Shown in pieces: positions 41,187 to 50,731 of a stretch of 64,000 nt of DNA. Under the pieces are notes generated by a model. It was not told where the DNA came from. It saw only the letters and a list, made by a program, of their open reading frames with translations, and did not search any database. A program made the translations under genes and the position numbers. Every line of letters starts with the position of its first letter. Position 1 is the stretch's first letter. Location: NCBI RefSeq assembly GCF_050611725.1, contig NZ_JBODJB010000001.1:1178001-1242000 (forward strand), given 5' to 3'. Source of the DNA: Ferruginibacter sp050611725 (lineage in GTDB: Bacteria > Bacteroidota > Bacteroidia > Chitinophagales > Chitinophagaceae).

Positions 41187-41639
41187 TTATTCTTTGTCCT
41201 TCGTGTCTATCCAGATAGTTACCGGTCCATCATTCAATAATTCTACTTTCATATCTGATCCAAATTCACCTGTGCCGATCTCTTTTCCAAGATCGATTTC
41301 TAATTGAGAGATCATCTTCTCATACATTGGCTTTGCAAAGTCTGGCTTACTGGCACGTATGTACGAAGGCCGATTTCCTTTTTTTGTGTTGGCATGTAAG
41401 GTAAATTGACTAACCAGCAAAATATCGCCACCATTATCTTTTACTGAAATGTTTGGCACTTTATTTTCGTCATCAAAAATACGAAGGTTGATAATTTTGT
41501 TACTTAACCATTCAATATCTTCTGTTGTATCAGCATCTTCAATGCCGATAAAAATAAGTAAGCCTTTTTGTATTTCAGATATTCGTTTGTTCGATACCGT
41601 TACGCTTGCTTTTGAAACTCTTTGTATTAATGCTCTCAT
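41187..41639 (-). CDS. dtd: D-aminoacyl-tRNA deacylase
   Basis: 150 residues. It removes D-amino acids, and mischarged Gly, from tRNA. Signature motifs: the start MRALIQRVSKASVTV, ILLVSQFTLHANTKKGNRPSYIRA (SQxxL motif) and the C-terminal NDGPVTIWIDT (the GP motif that gives chiral proofreading). Length and order are normal. It is transcribed divergently from nrdJ across a 500-base gap. Confidence 0.95.
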   Translation of the reverse strand: MRALIQRVSKASVTVSNKRISEIQKGLLIFIGIEDADTTEDIEWLSNKIINLRIFDDENKVPNISVKDNGGDILLVSQFTLHANTKKGNRPSYIRASKPDFAKPMYEKMISQLEIDLGKEIGTGEFGSDMKVELLNDGPVTIWIDTKDKE

Positions 41640-42139
41640 AATTTTATGCTTTCGAAATTCAAATTTTCTACTTTTTTTAATCAGACGGTAAAGTACAAAA
41701 TCTTATACAATGCTTATCAGGCAAAGCTTTTATAATGTTTGTAATAGTACATGAATGGTTTCACAAAAGTTCAAATTACAATTTATTTATATTATTAATT
41801 TACGTTATTTGATTAAAAGCCAGCAGTAGAGCAATTCTTCAACATAAAAAAATCGTAAACCCTTTACCGTAAAGGGTTTTAAATATTGTAAATGACTAAA
41901 ACCACGTCACTGCTGCTTGTTGAAATTTTATCGAAAAAAACAAGAATTTAAACAAACATTTTACCCCTTTTGGTGGGGAAAAGTAAGCGGATTCAATACC
42001 ATGCTGCATTGTAAATTTTTTACACATCCCTTTTCCACATTCTGTTAATATCAAAAATGTGAAATGTCATCATCAAAAAATATTTTCGTTAACCTTAATT
42101 CCTTAACAATTACTTAACCCATTTAACGACCTTACAAAT
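41640..42139. other. Intergenic region upstream of nrdJ
   Basis: 500 bases without a gene. It holds a perfect palindromic hairpin AAACCCTTTA-ccg-TAAAGGGTTT (41858-41880), a CCCC-TTTTGGT-GGGG hairpin near 41965, and AT-rich sequence. I looked for the B12-box of a cobalamin riboswitch and did not find it. One or both hairpins may end or attenuate transcription; evidence is weak. Confidence 0.45.
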
Positions 42140-45100
42140 ATGCCAACAAAGAAACAAGCAGCTAAAGGAATGCAGTTTAGCAGGCAGTTCACTAAAGACG
42201 GAGTGAGCCCTTATGATATGTTTGAGTACGACTATCGTACATCAGTTATCAAGAATCCGTCGGGTGAAGTTGTCTTTCAAATGGATGACGTAGAAGTTCC
42301 AAAACAATGGAGTCAGATCGCTACAGATATTTTGGCACAAAAATATTTTCGTAAAGCGGGTGTACCAAAAGCAGATGGTACTACAGGTAGAGAAACAACC
42401 GTAAAACAGGTTGCACATCGTATGGCACATTGCTGGCGTGTGTGGGGAGAAAGATACGGTTACTTTGCTTCTGAAAAAGATGCACAGATATTTTATGATG
42501 AGTTGGTATACTCTATTTTAAATCAGGGATGCGTACCTAACAGTCCGCAATGGTTTAATACAGGCTTATATGAGGTATATGGTATTGCAGGGAAACCACA
42601 GGGGCATTATTATGTTGATGCAAAAGATGGCCAGTTAAAAAAATCCACTTCGGCGTACGAACGTCCTCAGCCGCATGCTTGTTTTATTTTAAGTGTAGAT
42701 GATGATCTGGTGAATGAAGGTGGTATCATGGATCTTTGGGTTAGAGAAGCAAGAATATTTAAATATGGCAGCGGCGTAGGTACAAACTATAGCAGCATTC
42801 GTGGCGAAGGCGAAAAATTAAGCGGAGGTGGTACATCGTCGGGTTTGATGAGTTTCTTAAAGATTGGGGATAGAGCAGCAGGTGCTATCAAAAGTGGAGG
42901 CACTACACGTAGAGCAGCTAAAATGGTTTGTCTTGATTTAGACCATCCTGAAATTGTAAATTTTGTAAACTGGAAAGTTGAAGAAGAAAATAAAGTGGCT
43001 GCCTTGATCGCTGCAGGTTATGCAAGTGATTATGAAGGTGAAGCATATAGAACGGTTAGCGGACAAAACAGCAATAACTCAGTTCGTATCCCTAACTCAT
43101 TTTTTAAAGTATTGGATGAAGATGGCGATTGGGAACTAAAAGCAAGAAGCACCGGCGAAACCATGAAAACGGTGAAAGCCCAAAAGCTTTGGAAAGATAT
43201 TAATTATGCAGCATGGAAATGTGCTGATCCGGGAACGCAATATGATACTACCATCAACGAATGGCACACTTGCCCTGAAGGTGGTCCCATCAGAGCGTCT
43301 AACCCTTGCAGTGAGTATATGTTCTTAGACAACACTGCTTGTAATTTAGCATCAGTGAATCTTCGTCGTTTCTTTGATGAAAGCACGAATACTTTTGATG
43401 TAAAAGGTTTCGAACATACTTGTCGTTTATGGACAGTTGTTTTGGAAATATCTGTTTTAATGGCACAGTTCCCTTCTAAAGAAGTAGCACAATTGAGTTA
43501 TGATTACAGAACATTGGGTCTTGGTTATGCAAACCTAGGTTCTATGTTAATGGTAAGTGGTATAGCTTACGATAGTGAAGAAGCAAGAGCAATTGCTGGT
43601 GCTATCACAGCGATCATGACCGGAGTTACGTACAAAACATCCGCAGAAATGGCTTCATTCTTAGGTGCTTTTGCCAGATATGAAGAAAATAAAAAGCACA
43701 TGTTACGTGTAATGCGTAATCACAGAGCTGCTGCTTATGATGCACAGGAAGCTTACGAAGGCATCGAAATTAAACCACAAGGTATCAATGCAAAATATTG
43801 TCCTGATTATTTATTGACTGCTGCAACCAACGCATGGAATGATGCAGTTCAATTAGGAGAAAAATATGGCTACCGCAATGCACAAACAACTGTAATTGCA
43901 CCAACAGGTACAATTGGTTTGGTAATGGATTGCGATACAACCGGTGTTGAACCAGATTTTGCTTTGGTTAAATTTAAAAAACTGAGTGGTGGTGGTTATT
44001 TCAAGATCATCAACCAAAGTGTACCGCAGGCATTACGTAATTTGAAATATACTGAAAAGGAAATTGAAGAGATCGTAAACTATGCAAAAGGTCATGCTAC
44101 ATTAAACGGAGCTCCGGGCATTAATACTGAAGTGTTATTAGCAAAAGGATTTACTAAAGAAGAGTTGGCAAGAGTTGAAAAATCTTTAGGTAGTGCTTTT
44201 GAAATTGGGTTTGTATTCAATGTTTACACACTTGGTGAAGAATGTTTACAGCGCTTAGGATTCAAAGAAGAACAATATAGAGATTTCGGTTGGAGCTTGT
44301 TAGAAGCTTTAGGATTTACCGATGATGAAATTGAAGCTGCAAATACTTATGTATGTGGTACCATGACTGTTGAAGGTGCTCCGTATTTGAAAGATGAACA
44401 TCTTTCTGTATTTGATTGTGCTAATAAATGCGGACAAAAAGGCGAACGTTATATTCATGCCCACGGACATATTCGTATGATGGGTGCTGCACAACCTTTC
44501 TTAAGTGGCGCTATTAGCAAAACGATCAATCTGCCAAATGAAGCAACAGAAGCAGAAATTGCAGATGCTTACAGAATGAGCTGGGAGCTTGGTTTGAAAG
44601 CATGTGCTTTATATCGTGACGGTTCTAAATTGTCTCAACCGCTTAGCAATAAATCTGATAAGAAAAAGAAAACAGATGTTGTTGCCGAAGAAGAAGTTGA
44701 AACACCGGCAGAAGAAGTTTCTAATATCGTTGATATGAGTAAACTAACTGTTGATGAATTGTTGGATGAAGTGAGTAAAAGAATGCAAAGTAGCCCCGAT
44801 ACTGTATTGAAAGGACGCCTTGCAAAAATCGTAGAACGCAAAACATTGCCTGCAAAACGTAGAGGCTTCACGCAAAAAGCTAAAATAAACGGACAGGCAT
44901 TGTTCTTAAGAACAGGCGAATACGGAGATGGAACTGTTGGTGAAATATTTATTGACATGGCTAAAGAAGGAGCAACAGTACGCAGTATGTTGAACTGTTT
45001 CGCCATCTCAATATCTATCGGTTTACAATATGGTGTGCCTTTAGAGGAATTCGTAGAAAAATTTGTGTTTACCCGTTTCGAACCGGCCGGAATGGTAGAT

Positions 45101-45496
45101 CATCCGAATATCAAAACAACTACATCGATCATCGATTTCATTTTCCGTTCATTGGCGTATGAATATTTGGGCAGAAACGATTTAGTTCATGTATTGGATA
45201 AACCTGAAGTTGAAAATTTAGGCAACGATGATTGGGATGTTACAACGCCTACCATTGGCGACAGGGTTCCTGAATTAAGTGAAATAAGAATTGTAGGAAA
45301 TAATAATAATACACAAGCGCATAAAACTCAGGCTTCAGCAAAACCTGCAGCTTATCAACCATTAGATCCGATGAGTGCTGCTGCTAAAAGCCGTCAAAGT
45401 GATGCCCCGGCATGTACCAATTGCGGAAGTATAACAACTCGTAGCGGTGCATGTTACAAATGTGAAAACTGTGGAACTCAGGGAGGTTGTGGCTAA
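42140..45496 (+). CDS. nrdJ: Vitamin B12-dependent ribonucleotide reductase (class II)
   Basis: 1,118 residues, the long bacterial NrdJ form. It reduces ribonucleotides to deoxyribonucleotides with adenosylcobalamin, without oxygen dependence. Visible: NSPQWFNTGLYEVYGI, the large region KYGSGVGTNYSSIRG, CSEYMFLDNTACNLASVNL and GTIGLVMDCDTTGVEPDFAL. An extended middle is followed by a TSCPD-like domain (GEIFIDMAKEGATVRSMLNCFAISISIGLQYGVPLEEFV). It ends in a Cys-rich zinc tail (CTNCGSITTRSGACYKCENCGTQGGCG pattern: C-x2-C ... C-x2-C). It is followed by a strong terminator. No B12 riboswitch is seen upstream. Confidence 0.96.
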   Translation: MPTKKQAAKGMQFSRQFTKDGVSPYDMFEYDYRTSVIKNPSGEVVFQMDDVEVPKQWSQIATDILAQKYFRKAGVPKADGTTGRETTVKQVAHRMAHCWRVWGERYGYFASEKDAQIFYDELVYSILNQGCVPNSPQWFNTGLYEVYGIAGKPQGHYYVDAKDGQLKKSTSAYERPQPHACFILSVDDDLVNEGGIMDLWVREARIFKYGSGVGTNYSSIRGEGEKLSGGGTSSGLMSFLKIGDRAAGAIKSGGTTRRAAKMVCLDLDHPEIVNFVNWKVEEENKVAALIAAGYASDYEGEAYRTVSGQNSNNSVRIPNSFFKVLDEDGDWELKARSTGETMKTVKAQKLWKDINYAAWKCADPGTQYDTTINEWHTCPEGGPIRASNPCSEYMFLDNTACNLASVNLRRFFDESTNTFDVKGFEHTCRLWTVVLEISVLMAQFPSKEVAQLSYDYRTLGLGYANLGSMLMVSGIAYDSEEARAIAGAITAIMTGVTYKTSAEMASFLGAFARYEENKKHMLRVMRNHRAAAYDAQEAYEGIEIKPQGINAKYCPDYLLTAATNAWNDAVQLGEKYGYRNAQTTVIAPTGTIGLVMDCDTTGVEPDFALVKFKKLSGGGYFKIINQSVPQALRNLKYTEKEIEEIVNYAKGHATLNGAPGINTEVLLAKGFTKEELARVEKSLGSAFEIGFVFNVYTLGEECLQRLGFKEEQYRDFGWSLLEALGFTDDEIEAANTYVCGTMTVEGAPYLKDEHLSVFDCANKCGQKGERYIHAHGHIRMMGAAQPFLSGAISKTINLPNEATEAEIADAYRMSWELGLKACALYRDGSKLSQPLSNKSDKKKKTDVVAEEEVETPAEEVSNIVDMSKLTVDELLDEVSKRMQSSPDTVLKGRLAKIVERKTLPAKRRGFTQKAKINGQALFLRTGEYGDGTVGEIFIDMAKEGATVRSMLNCFAISISIGLQYGVPLEEFVEKFVFTRFEPAGMVDHPNIKTTTSIIDFIFRSLAYEYLGRNDLVHVLDKPEVENLGNDDWDVTTPTIGDRVPELSEIRIVGNNNNTQAHKTQASAKPAAYQPLDPMSAAAKSRQSDAPACTNCGSITTRSGACYKCENCGTQGGCG

Positions 45497-45531
45497 TTAT
45501 TTGAAACAATCCCGACCATAAAAACAAAAAT

Positions 45532-45563
45532 GAAGCCCCTCGACGTAGTCCCGGGGCTTTTTT
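45532..45563 (+). terminator. Intrinsic terminator after nrdJ
   Basis: AAGCCCC-tcgacgtagtcc-GGGGCTT followed by TTTT. Confidence 0.85.
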
Positions 45564-45603
45564 AATGGTCGAAATTGAAGATTAGACCATTGATTATAGT
45601 ATC

Positions 45604-48009
45604 TTATTTCTTCCCAACAAAATCTCTCAGATAACTGCAACTATTAAACGCTTCTGCATAGAATGCGGTGCCTTTATAATCTTTTACAAACTGAGGGAAA
45701 TAACGATTTCTTTTAAAACTGATCTCATACTCCTTTCTGGCTGTATCCATTTTGTCCCAATCGTTGTAACCGTATTCTTCGTATTGTGGTTGATGCTCTT
45801 GCTTTTGAGAACATTTTGCCATCATGAATAAGCATCTTGCTTTAAAATTTTTATCTGAAGATGCATTTAGTGCCTTTTTAAAATTTTCTTCAGCGGCAAA
45901 ACAGCCATAGTATTGTTTTTCAAATGCATTGGCATCTTTCGGAATGTAGTAGCCATCACTACCGCTACGATTGTATTCAACCAACTTCCATGCATGACCG
46001 TAATAAGTCATATTGTACATCCCTGTAGCGATCTTGTAATAATATTTAGCTGCATTTTTTTTGTCGGTAGATATCAGTTTGGTTAAACGAAGCATCTCTT
46101 CTGCAAAAGCTAATTTAGTAGTGCTGAATTTAGCTTCGTGTGCCAACGCTTCTTCCTGGTCATATAGCAGATCAATAAACGGATCGGTTGTTATTTTTAA
46201 TGATTCCTTATCAGTACATTTTTTATACCAAGCAATAGCGTTTGTATAATCGTATTCTCTTAAATAAGCTGTGCCTAAGTGGTCAACTACAGTCTCCTTT
46301 TTGATCGAATTATGCGAAAGCAAATATTTTTCAAAAGCATTTTGTTTAGAGGAAATAAATAGAGTAAATAGTTTCTCAGCTTCGGTACTGTTCAAACTAC
46401 CACGAACAAAATCGATTCCGTTGCCATAATTGATTACCTGATCGTTACCATAAGTCATTCTATCAGCTGCACCAATACATAGTGCTTCTTTTCCCAGATC
46501 GTTCTGAGCATGATATTTTCTTGCTAAGATTTCACACATCAGATCTCGGTAAAATTTTTTCCATTGCCCCAATTCATAATAATCTATCTGAATTGGTTTT
46601 TCTGCTTTGGCTTTTTTGGCAAGCCATTCAATAGAAGGTAAAAGTTGCTCTTCAAATGCAGCATCAATGGTTTGTTTTTCGCTGATGGTAACGAGCAGGT
46701 TGGTCAATGCTAACTGATCTTTTACTTTCTCGGTACAATTCAATTTTTGTGCTGCCGATAAATACTCTTTTGCATTGGCATACTCTTTTGTAATGTATGC
46801 AGCGTGGGCTGCCGCAGCTTCAAATAAACCACGGTTCTTTACCTTCGGATTTTGTGCTGCTTCGTGTAAGAATTTACTGAGTAAGATCGCTTCTGTTCCC
46901 TTCTTGTCAACATTAATTTTTGTTTCATCTGATGTATAGTAATAGTAAAAAGTTTTGCCACCTTTTTCCAATTGTATATTCGGGGTAAAATATTTGTCTT
47001 CAAGTTTATTGATCTCACGAACAACCAAAACTTCCAATGCTGTTGATGCCGGGTTCAGTGTATAGATTGTTTGAATTGTTTTCAGTTCATCATCATAAGA
47101 ACTGCTCATGGCAAACAATGCAAGCATATCTGCTTTTTCCTTGTCATTTTTACAAAAGCTGAGATAATCATTTCTATTATCCTCACTGTTAATACTCCAT
47201 TTAAATCCCAAATAATTTGAAATTCGTTTAACAGTTGATCCGCTGAAAGCTTTACTGTAAAAATAGGCTGCCTCTTTTTGTCGGCCGGTTCTAAATAGGC
47301 CCCCTGCTTTAAGTGCTATGCAAAGTTGTTGTAATACTGATTCCGATTTTGTAACACTTACATAATCATCATAGAATTTTATAGCATCTTCATTTCTCCC
47401 ACTGTAAAGTGCAAGCCTTTGAATTTGATAAGCATATTTTAATTTAAAGAATGTTTTTTTGGATGCGTTGTACAATTGCGTTCCATTTTTAATAAGCTTG
47501 GCCATTTTTACACTATCTCTTTCAATGGGTTCCCAGTAATCGTAACTGCCCACTACAAAGGGTTCTACTTGTCTTGCATATAATATATAGCCTAGTCCCT
47601 CGAGGTCTTTGGTTTTGATAAAATAATTACTCATCGAATTTTTCAAAACAGAATCCGGGATTATATTTTTTGTATTTTTTTCAATCTTGTTATAAAGGGT
47701 AGCAATGACATCTCTTGAAAATTTATTTACAAACCGTTTTGCATCATCATTTTTTACTCCATTGCCGCAATAGTTAGCCCACTCATCTGCAAGTACATCG
47801 CTTACATCTGTTGGTTCGGTTTCGTCAAATAGAAAATTGATACCTGTATAATAAAATGGTTTATACCCGGCAGCATCCGGTAAGTTTTGATGGAAGAAAG
47901 ATGTATAATAGTCGTAAGGGTCATCGCCTCCGCCGCAACCAATAATGTTTTGTGGAAATGACACAAAAAATGCACTAACGCAAACTGTTATAAATGCTTT
48001 CCAGTTCAT
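45604..48009 (-). CDS. Secreted TPR-rich hypothetical protein
   Basis: 801 residues. The N-terminus MNWKAFITVCVSAFFVSFPQNIIGC has a signal sequence, and the Cys in GCGGGDDPYDYYTSFFHQN could be a lipid-attachment site (weak lipobox). The rest is mostly helical with TPR-like repeats (AAAAHAAYITKEYANAKEYLSAAQKL, CLFMMAKCSQKQEH). A later stretch (GCFAAEENFKKALNASSDKNFKARCLFMMAK) fits the same pattern. I do not recognise a named family. It overlaps the upstream lipoprotein gene by 35 bases, so the two form a translationally coupled pair. Confidence 0.6.
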   Translation of the reverse strand: MNWKAFITVCVSAFFVSFPQNIIGCGGGDDPYDYYTSFFHQNLPDAAGYKPFYYTGINFLFDETEPTDVSDVLADEWANYCGNGVKNDDAKRFVNKFSRDVIATLYNKIEKNTKNIIPDSVLKNSMSNYFIKTKDLEGLGYILYARQVEPFVVGSYDYWEPIERDSVKMAKLIKNGTQLYNASKKTFFKLKYAYQIQRLALYSGRNEDAIKFYDDYVSVTKSESVLQQLCIALKAGGLFRTGRQKEAAYFYSKAFSGSTVKRISNYLGFKWSINSEDNRNDYLSFCKNDKEKADMLALFAMSSSYDDELKTIQTIYTLNPASTALEVLVVREINKLEDKYFTPNIQLEKGGKTFYYYYTSDETKINVDKKGTEAILLSKFLHEAAQNPKVKNRGLFEAAAAHAAYITKEYANAKEYLSAAQKLNCTEKVKDQLALTNLLVTISEKQTIDAAFEEQLLPSIEWLAKKAKAEKPIQIDYYELGQWKKFYRDLMCEILARKYHAQNDLGKEALCIGAADRMTYGNDQVINYGNGIDFVRGSLNSTEAEKLFTLFISSKQNAFEKYLLSHNSIKKETVVDHLGTAYLREYDYTNAIAWYKKCTDKESLKITTDPFIDLLYDQEEALAHEAKFSTTKLAFAEEMLRLTKLISTDKKNAAKYYYKIATGMYNMTYYGHAWKLVEYNRSGSDGYYIPKDANAFEKQYYGCFAAEENFKKALNASSDKNFKARCLFMMAKCSQKQEHQPQYEEYGYNDWDKMDTARKEYEISFKRNRYFPQFVKDYKGTAFYAEAFNSCSYLRDFVGKK

Positions 48010-49027
48010 AAATTGAGTATTTACTTAAAGTTAAAGAATCGAGATGGAAGAAAGAAAGTTTTAAGTTCCTGGTTTGCAATTGCTCACTCACAATTTTCGC
48101 TGCTGAAATGATCTCCTTGTATTCACTTTGCTCATAGCGAATAATATCATCTTTTCTGAACTGCAGGCCATTAAATAGGGTGTCTTTCAAAAAGGTATAG
48201 CTTGTTTCATTAGTTTTTTTAACGGCCGAATTATTTGTTAGAGTAATATCTTCGATCAGGCCTTCATATCTATTATTTCGAAATAATACATGCCAATCAA
48301 ATAAGGGTAGTGCTACATCTAGCTGTAATGGATAACTGCCTAAGTTGCCAATGTACTTTTTCATCTCCGATATATCCAGAATAGAGTTTTTTGTAGCCGG
48401 ATTTTTTAAATTACCCATATTGTAACACATCAATAATCCTTTGTCTACAGGCGGTACACCACTTTTCGAAATATATTTTATTTGATGAAGCCGAATGGTG
48501 GCAGAAATAGGTATTGCGATATTTTTCCAATGTTCTTTTATCTTTCTTAATAGAGAAAAATAATTATCTTTTGTTGTACTTGTCCAATCGCAATCTATTT
48601 GAACTTCGTTAATAGAGTTAAATCCATTTATATTAAGGACTTTACTGATTAGATTATTAATATTATTAGAAAGTTCTGTTAACTGCGACGAATCGATTTT
48701 CTGCATACATTCATTCGTAATGAATACAGTAGGAATAACGATGAATTCTTCCGGTAGCTTTTGCTTAGATCCGTCTATAATAGCTGTAGGATTGGGTTGT
48801 TTCTTAAACTCATCCCAGGTTACGTCAAAAAATTTAATGTACAGAGTTTTTATATCAAGACTATCTAATTTCTTTTTTTCAAAATCTGTCAGTGTAAAGA
48901 CTGATTTCCAATAGTAAAAACTACGATCAATCTTTCTTTCGGCACGTTCTTTACAGCCTATCAAGAACAACAAAAAAACTGAAGGAAAAAGAATTTTTAA
49001 ATGATATGCGAAAAATGTAGGACTCAT
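47975..49027 (-). CDS. DUF3142-like lipoprotein
   Basis: 350 residues with a lipobox (FLLFLIGCKE, Cys near 25), so probably an outer- or periplasmic-facing lipoprotein. The motifs EVQIDCDWTSTTKDNYFSLLRKIKEHW, ISATIRLHQIKY and VPPVDKGLLMCYNMG match the TIM-barrel-like pattern of DUF3142 proteins, which resemble glycoside hydrolases but whose substrate is unknown. It ends inside the next gene (overlap 47975-48009) on the same strand. The pair may act together at the envelope; this is inferred from overlap only. Confidence 0.65.
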   Translation of the reverse strand: MSPTFFAYHLKILFPSVFLLFLIGCKERAERKIDRSFYYWKSVFTLTDFEKKKLDSLDIKTLYIKFFDVTWDEFKKQPNPTAIIDGSKQKLPEEFIVIPTVFITNECMQKIDSSQLTELSNNINNLISKVLNINGFNSINEVQIDCDWTSTTKDNYFSLLRKIKEHWKNIAIPISATIRLHQIKYISKSGVPPVDKGLLMCYNMGNLKNPATKNSILDISEMKKYIGNLGSYPLQLDVALPLFDWHVLFRNNRYEGLIEDITLTNNSAVKKTNETSYTFLKDTLFNGLQFRKDDIIRYEQSEYKEIISAAKIVSEQLQTRNLKLSFFHLDSLTLSKYSIYELESIYNSLR

Positions 49028-49121
49028 ATTTACGAGGGTAATGGTACAACAATTTCTATTGGTTCGGAATACCCATATGAAGGTATTTGATTCGCCATAA
49101 TATTGTCAATAAATTATAGGA

Positions 49122-49129
49122 TATCTTTG
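49122..49129 (+). promoter_or_regulatory. -7 box of the YcxB-like gene
   Basis: TATCTTTG followed by CAGT and ATG. The start codon lies 4 bases after the box, so the transcript is expected to be leaderless. Confidence 0.65.
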
Positions 49130-49133
49130 CAGT

Positions 49134-49625
49134 ATGACATCACAGTATTTTACGTACGAAAAAGGAAAAGTAATTCAGGCTTTGCGTTATCATTTCATCA
49201 GCCGCAAAGAAATTAAATTAATGATGATCCTGATAAATGTTTTTGCCATTGTATCGGCAGCACTTTTTTTTGCAAAAAAAATATCACCCCTTGCTTTCCT
49301 GATCAGTTCTGTTTTATGGGTAGGACTTATGATCGTATTCTGGTATCTATTACCACTGACAATTTATAAAAGATCTGCTACGTTTAAGGATAGGTTCAGA
49401 GCAACAGCCGGTAATCAATCTTTTACTATAGAAAATGAAAAGGGTAGCAAGAGCTGGGATTGGAGCGAATTTTCGACAATGATGGAAAGTCCGCATTTTT
49501 ATCATTTATATTTTGATGCCCGGTCTTTCTTCATAATACCTAAAGAAGCGTTCGAAGGCGATGATGTACATGAGGTGAGGAAGATATTTGCTCAGAAAAT
49601 AAACAAGACCCCCCTCGCCCCCTAA
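49134..49625 (+). CDS. YcxB-like membrane protein
   Basis: 163 residues of the YcxB family: two membrane helices (LMMILINVFAIVSAALFFA, near 29-47; ISPLAFLISSVLWVGLMIVFWYLLP, near 50-75) followed by a small beta domain (FTIENEKGSKSWDWSEFSTMMESPHFYHLYFDARSFFIIPKEAF). The function of this family is unknown. The last codons (KTPLAP plus stop) are supplied by an inverted-repeat element that begins at 49608, so the natural C-terminus was altered by its insertion. It is transcribed convergently with the GNAT gene. Confidence 0.8.
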   Translation: MTSQYFTYEKGKVIQALRYHFISRKEIKLMMILINVFAIVSAALFFAKKISPLAFLISSVLWVGLMIVFWYLLPLTIYKRSATFKDRFRATAGNQSFTIENEKGSKSWDWSEFSTMMESPHFYHLYFDARSFFIIPKEAFEGDDVHEVRKIFAQKINKTPLAP

Positions 49626-49736
49626 AGGGGGAACTTGGAAGCAGAATAATTAATAGTTTCGGTCAATATGAAAAGGCGGCTTAACAAATTTTGAGATCCA
49701 ACAAAGAAAAGCCCCCTTTAGGATTTTGGGGGGTGG
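49608..49736. repeat. MITE-like inverted repeat between convergent genes
   Basis: The left end ACCCCCCTCGCCCCCTAAAG (49608-49627) and the right end CCCCCTTTAGG...GGGGGGTGG (49712-49736) are inverse copies around CCTAAAGGGGG. It fills the gap between two convergent genes and supplies the last codons and stop of the left one. Confidence 0.7.
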
Positions 49737-49738
49737 TA

Positions 49739-50170
49739 TTATCTCAACCGCTTCTCCATCACATGATGTGGAGTTTTTACCTCAATAAATTGTGTCCCTT
49801 TTATTTTGTACCCAAATTTTTCGTAGAAACCGATTACATTATCCCGGGCATGCATCATCATATTTTTATAGCCCTTATCTCTTGCAAGGTTTTCAGCAAA
49901 GATCATAATTGACTCACCAATGCCTTTTCCCTGCAACTTTTTTTGAACTGCCATTTGCCTAAGTCGGATATTGCCGTTATCTAGTGGAGTCAGTATGCAG
50001 CAACCCAGCATCTCATCCTCATCAAAGGAAGCAATGAGTATATCATTGGCATCCTGATCCAGATATTCCTGTCTGAATTCCAAGCCAAGCGGTTTTCGCA
50101 ATATTTCATGGCGAAGGGCAACCATTTGCTTGTATTCTTTTGTCCCGTGGTCTATTTGTTTTAGCCCCAT
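49739..50170 (-). CDS. GNAT family N-acetyltransferase
   Basis: 143 residues, the typical size of a GNAT acetyltransferase that moves acetyl from acetyl-CoA to an amine. Motif A is visible as LRQMAVQKKLQGKGIGESIM (Q/R-x-x-G-x-G), with the C-terminal AENLARDKGYKNMMMHARDNVIGFYEKFGYK. It resembles the ElaA or YjcF-like subgroups. Substrate unknown. Its stop codon directly adjoins an inverted-repeat element. Confidence 0.9.
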   Translation of the reverse strand: MGLKQIDHGTKEYKQMVALRHEILRKPLGLEFRQEYLDQDANDILIASFDEDEMLGCCILTPLDNGNIRLRQMAVQKKLQGKGIGESIMIFAENLARDKGYKNMMMHARDNVIGFYEKFGYKIKGTQFIEVKTPHHVMEKRLR

Positions 50171-50325
50171 AAATGCTGTTTTTTATGAATACTTGTGATA
50201 ACCTGTCGCTGAAAGTATGTTCAATATACAGAAATTCCGCCTCCCTGCCAAGGGAAAATACAAGATTATTTAACTCTCTGATTTATACACATTAAATTGC
50301 TCTTTTTCAACTTCTCGACAAATTC

Positions 50326-50355
50326 TTTGTATTTGTTACAAAAAGTATATTTTTG
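50326..50355 (+). promoter_or_regulatory. Promoter of acpP
   Basis: TTTG (50326-50329) and TATTTTTG (50348-50355) separated by 18 bases, close to the Bacteroidota -33/-7 pattern. It is placed 26 bases before the acpP start. Confidence 0.65.
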
Positions 50356-50381
50356 CACCTGATTAACTAAATAATACAATT

Positions 50382-50618
50382 ATGTCAGACATTGCAACAA
50401 GAGTAAAGAAAATTATTGTTGACAAATTAGGTGTAGATGAAGGCGAAGTAACTACTGAGGCTTCTTTCACTAACGATCTAGGTGCAGATAGCTTAGACAC
50501 CGTTGAATTGATTATGGAATTTGAAAAAGAATTCAATATTTCTATTCCTGATGAACAAGCTGAAACCATCACTACAGTTGGACAAGCAGTTACTTATTTA
50601 GAAGAACATTCTAAGTAA
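50382..50618 (+). CDS. acpP: Acyl carrier protein
   Basis: 78 residues, the standard acidic carrier of fatty-acid synthesis. Ser37 in DSLDTVELIMEFE is the 4'-phosphopantetheine attachment site. Further features are VDEGEVTTEASFTNDLGAD and ISIPDEQAETITTVGQAVTYL. It is followed by fabF, with a strong hairpin between them that could reduce read-through, matching the usual excess of ACP over FabF. Confidence 0.97.
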   Translation: MSDIATRVKKIIVDKLGVDEGEVTTEASFTNDLGADSLDTVELIMEFEKEFNISIPDEQAETITTVGQAVTYLEEHSK

Positions 50619-50638
50619 GGGAACTTTAAAATTTTTTC

Positions 50639-50706
50639 ACCACATAGCATACCCTGGGAAATAAATTAATTATTTAGTATCTTAGGTATGGCTATGTGGT
50701 TGTTTT
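50639..50706 (+). terminator. Hairpin terminator or attenuator between acpP and fabF
   Basis: CCACATAGCATACC (50640-50653) pairs with GGTATGGCTATGTGG (50685-50699), one bulged G, followed by TTGTTTTA. The long stem with partial T run suggests partial termination. Confidence 0.7.
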
Positions 50707-50731
50707 ATCTAATCATTACTCACCAAACTTT

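Noticed and set aside
41640..42139. Cobalamin riboswitch before nrdJ
   Set aside because: I looked for a GCCACTG-type B12 box and its flanking stems and found none; only simple hairpins are present.
42020..50292. Isolated DnaA-box-like sequences (TTTTCCACA near 42040, TTATACACA near 50283)
   Set aside because: Single scattered matches in AT-rich sequence, with no cluster or AT-rich unwinding region to suggest an origin.
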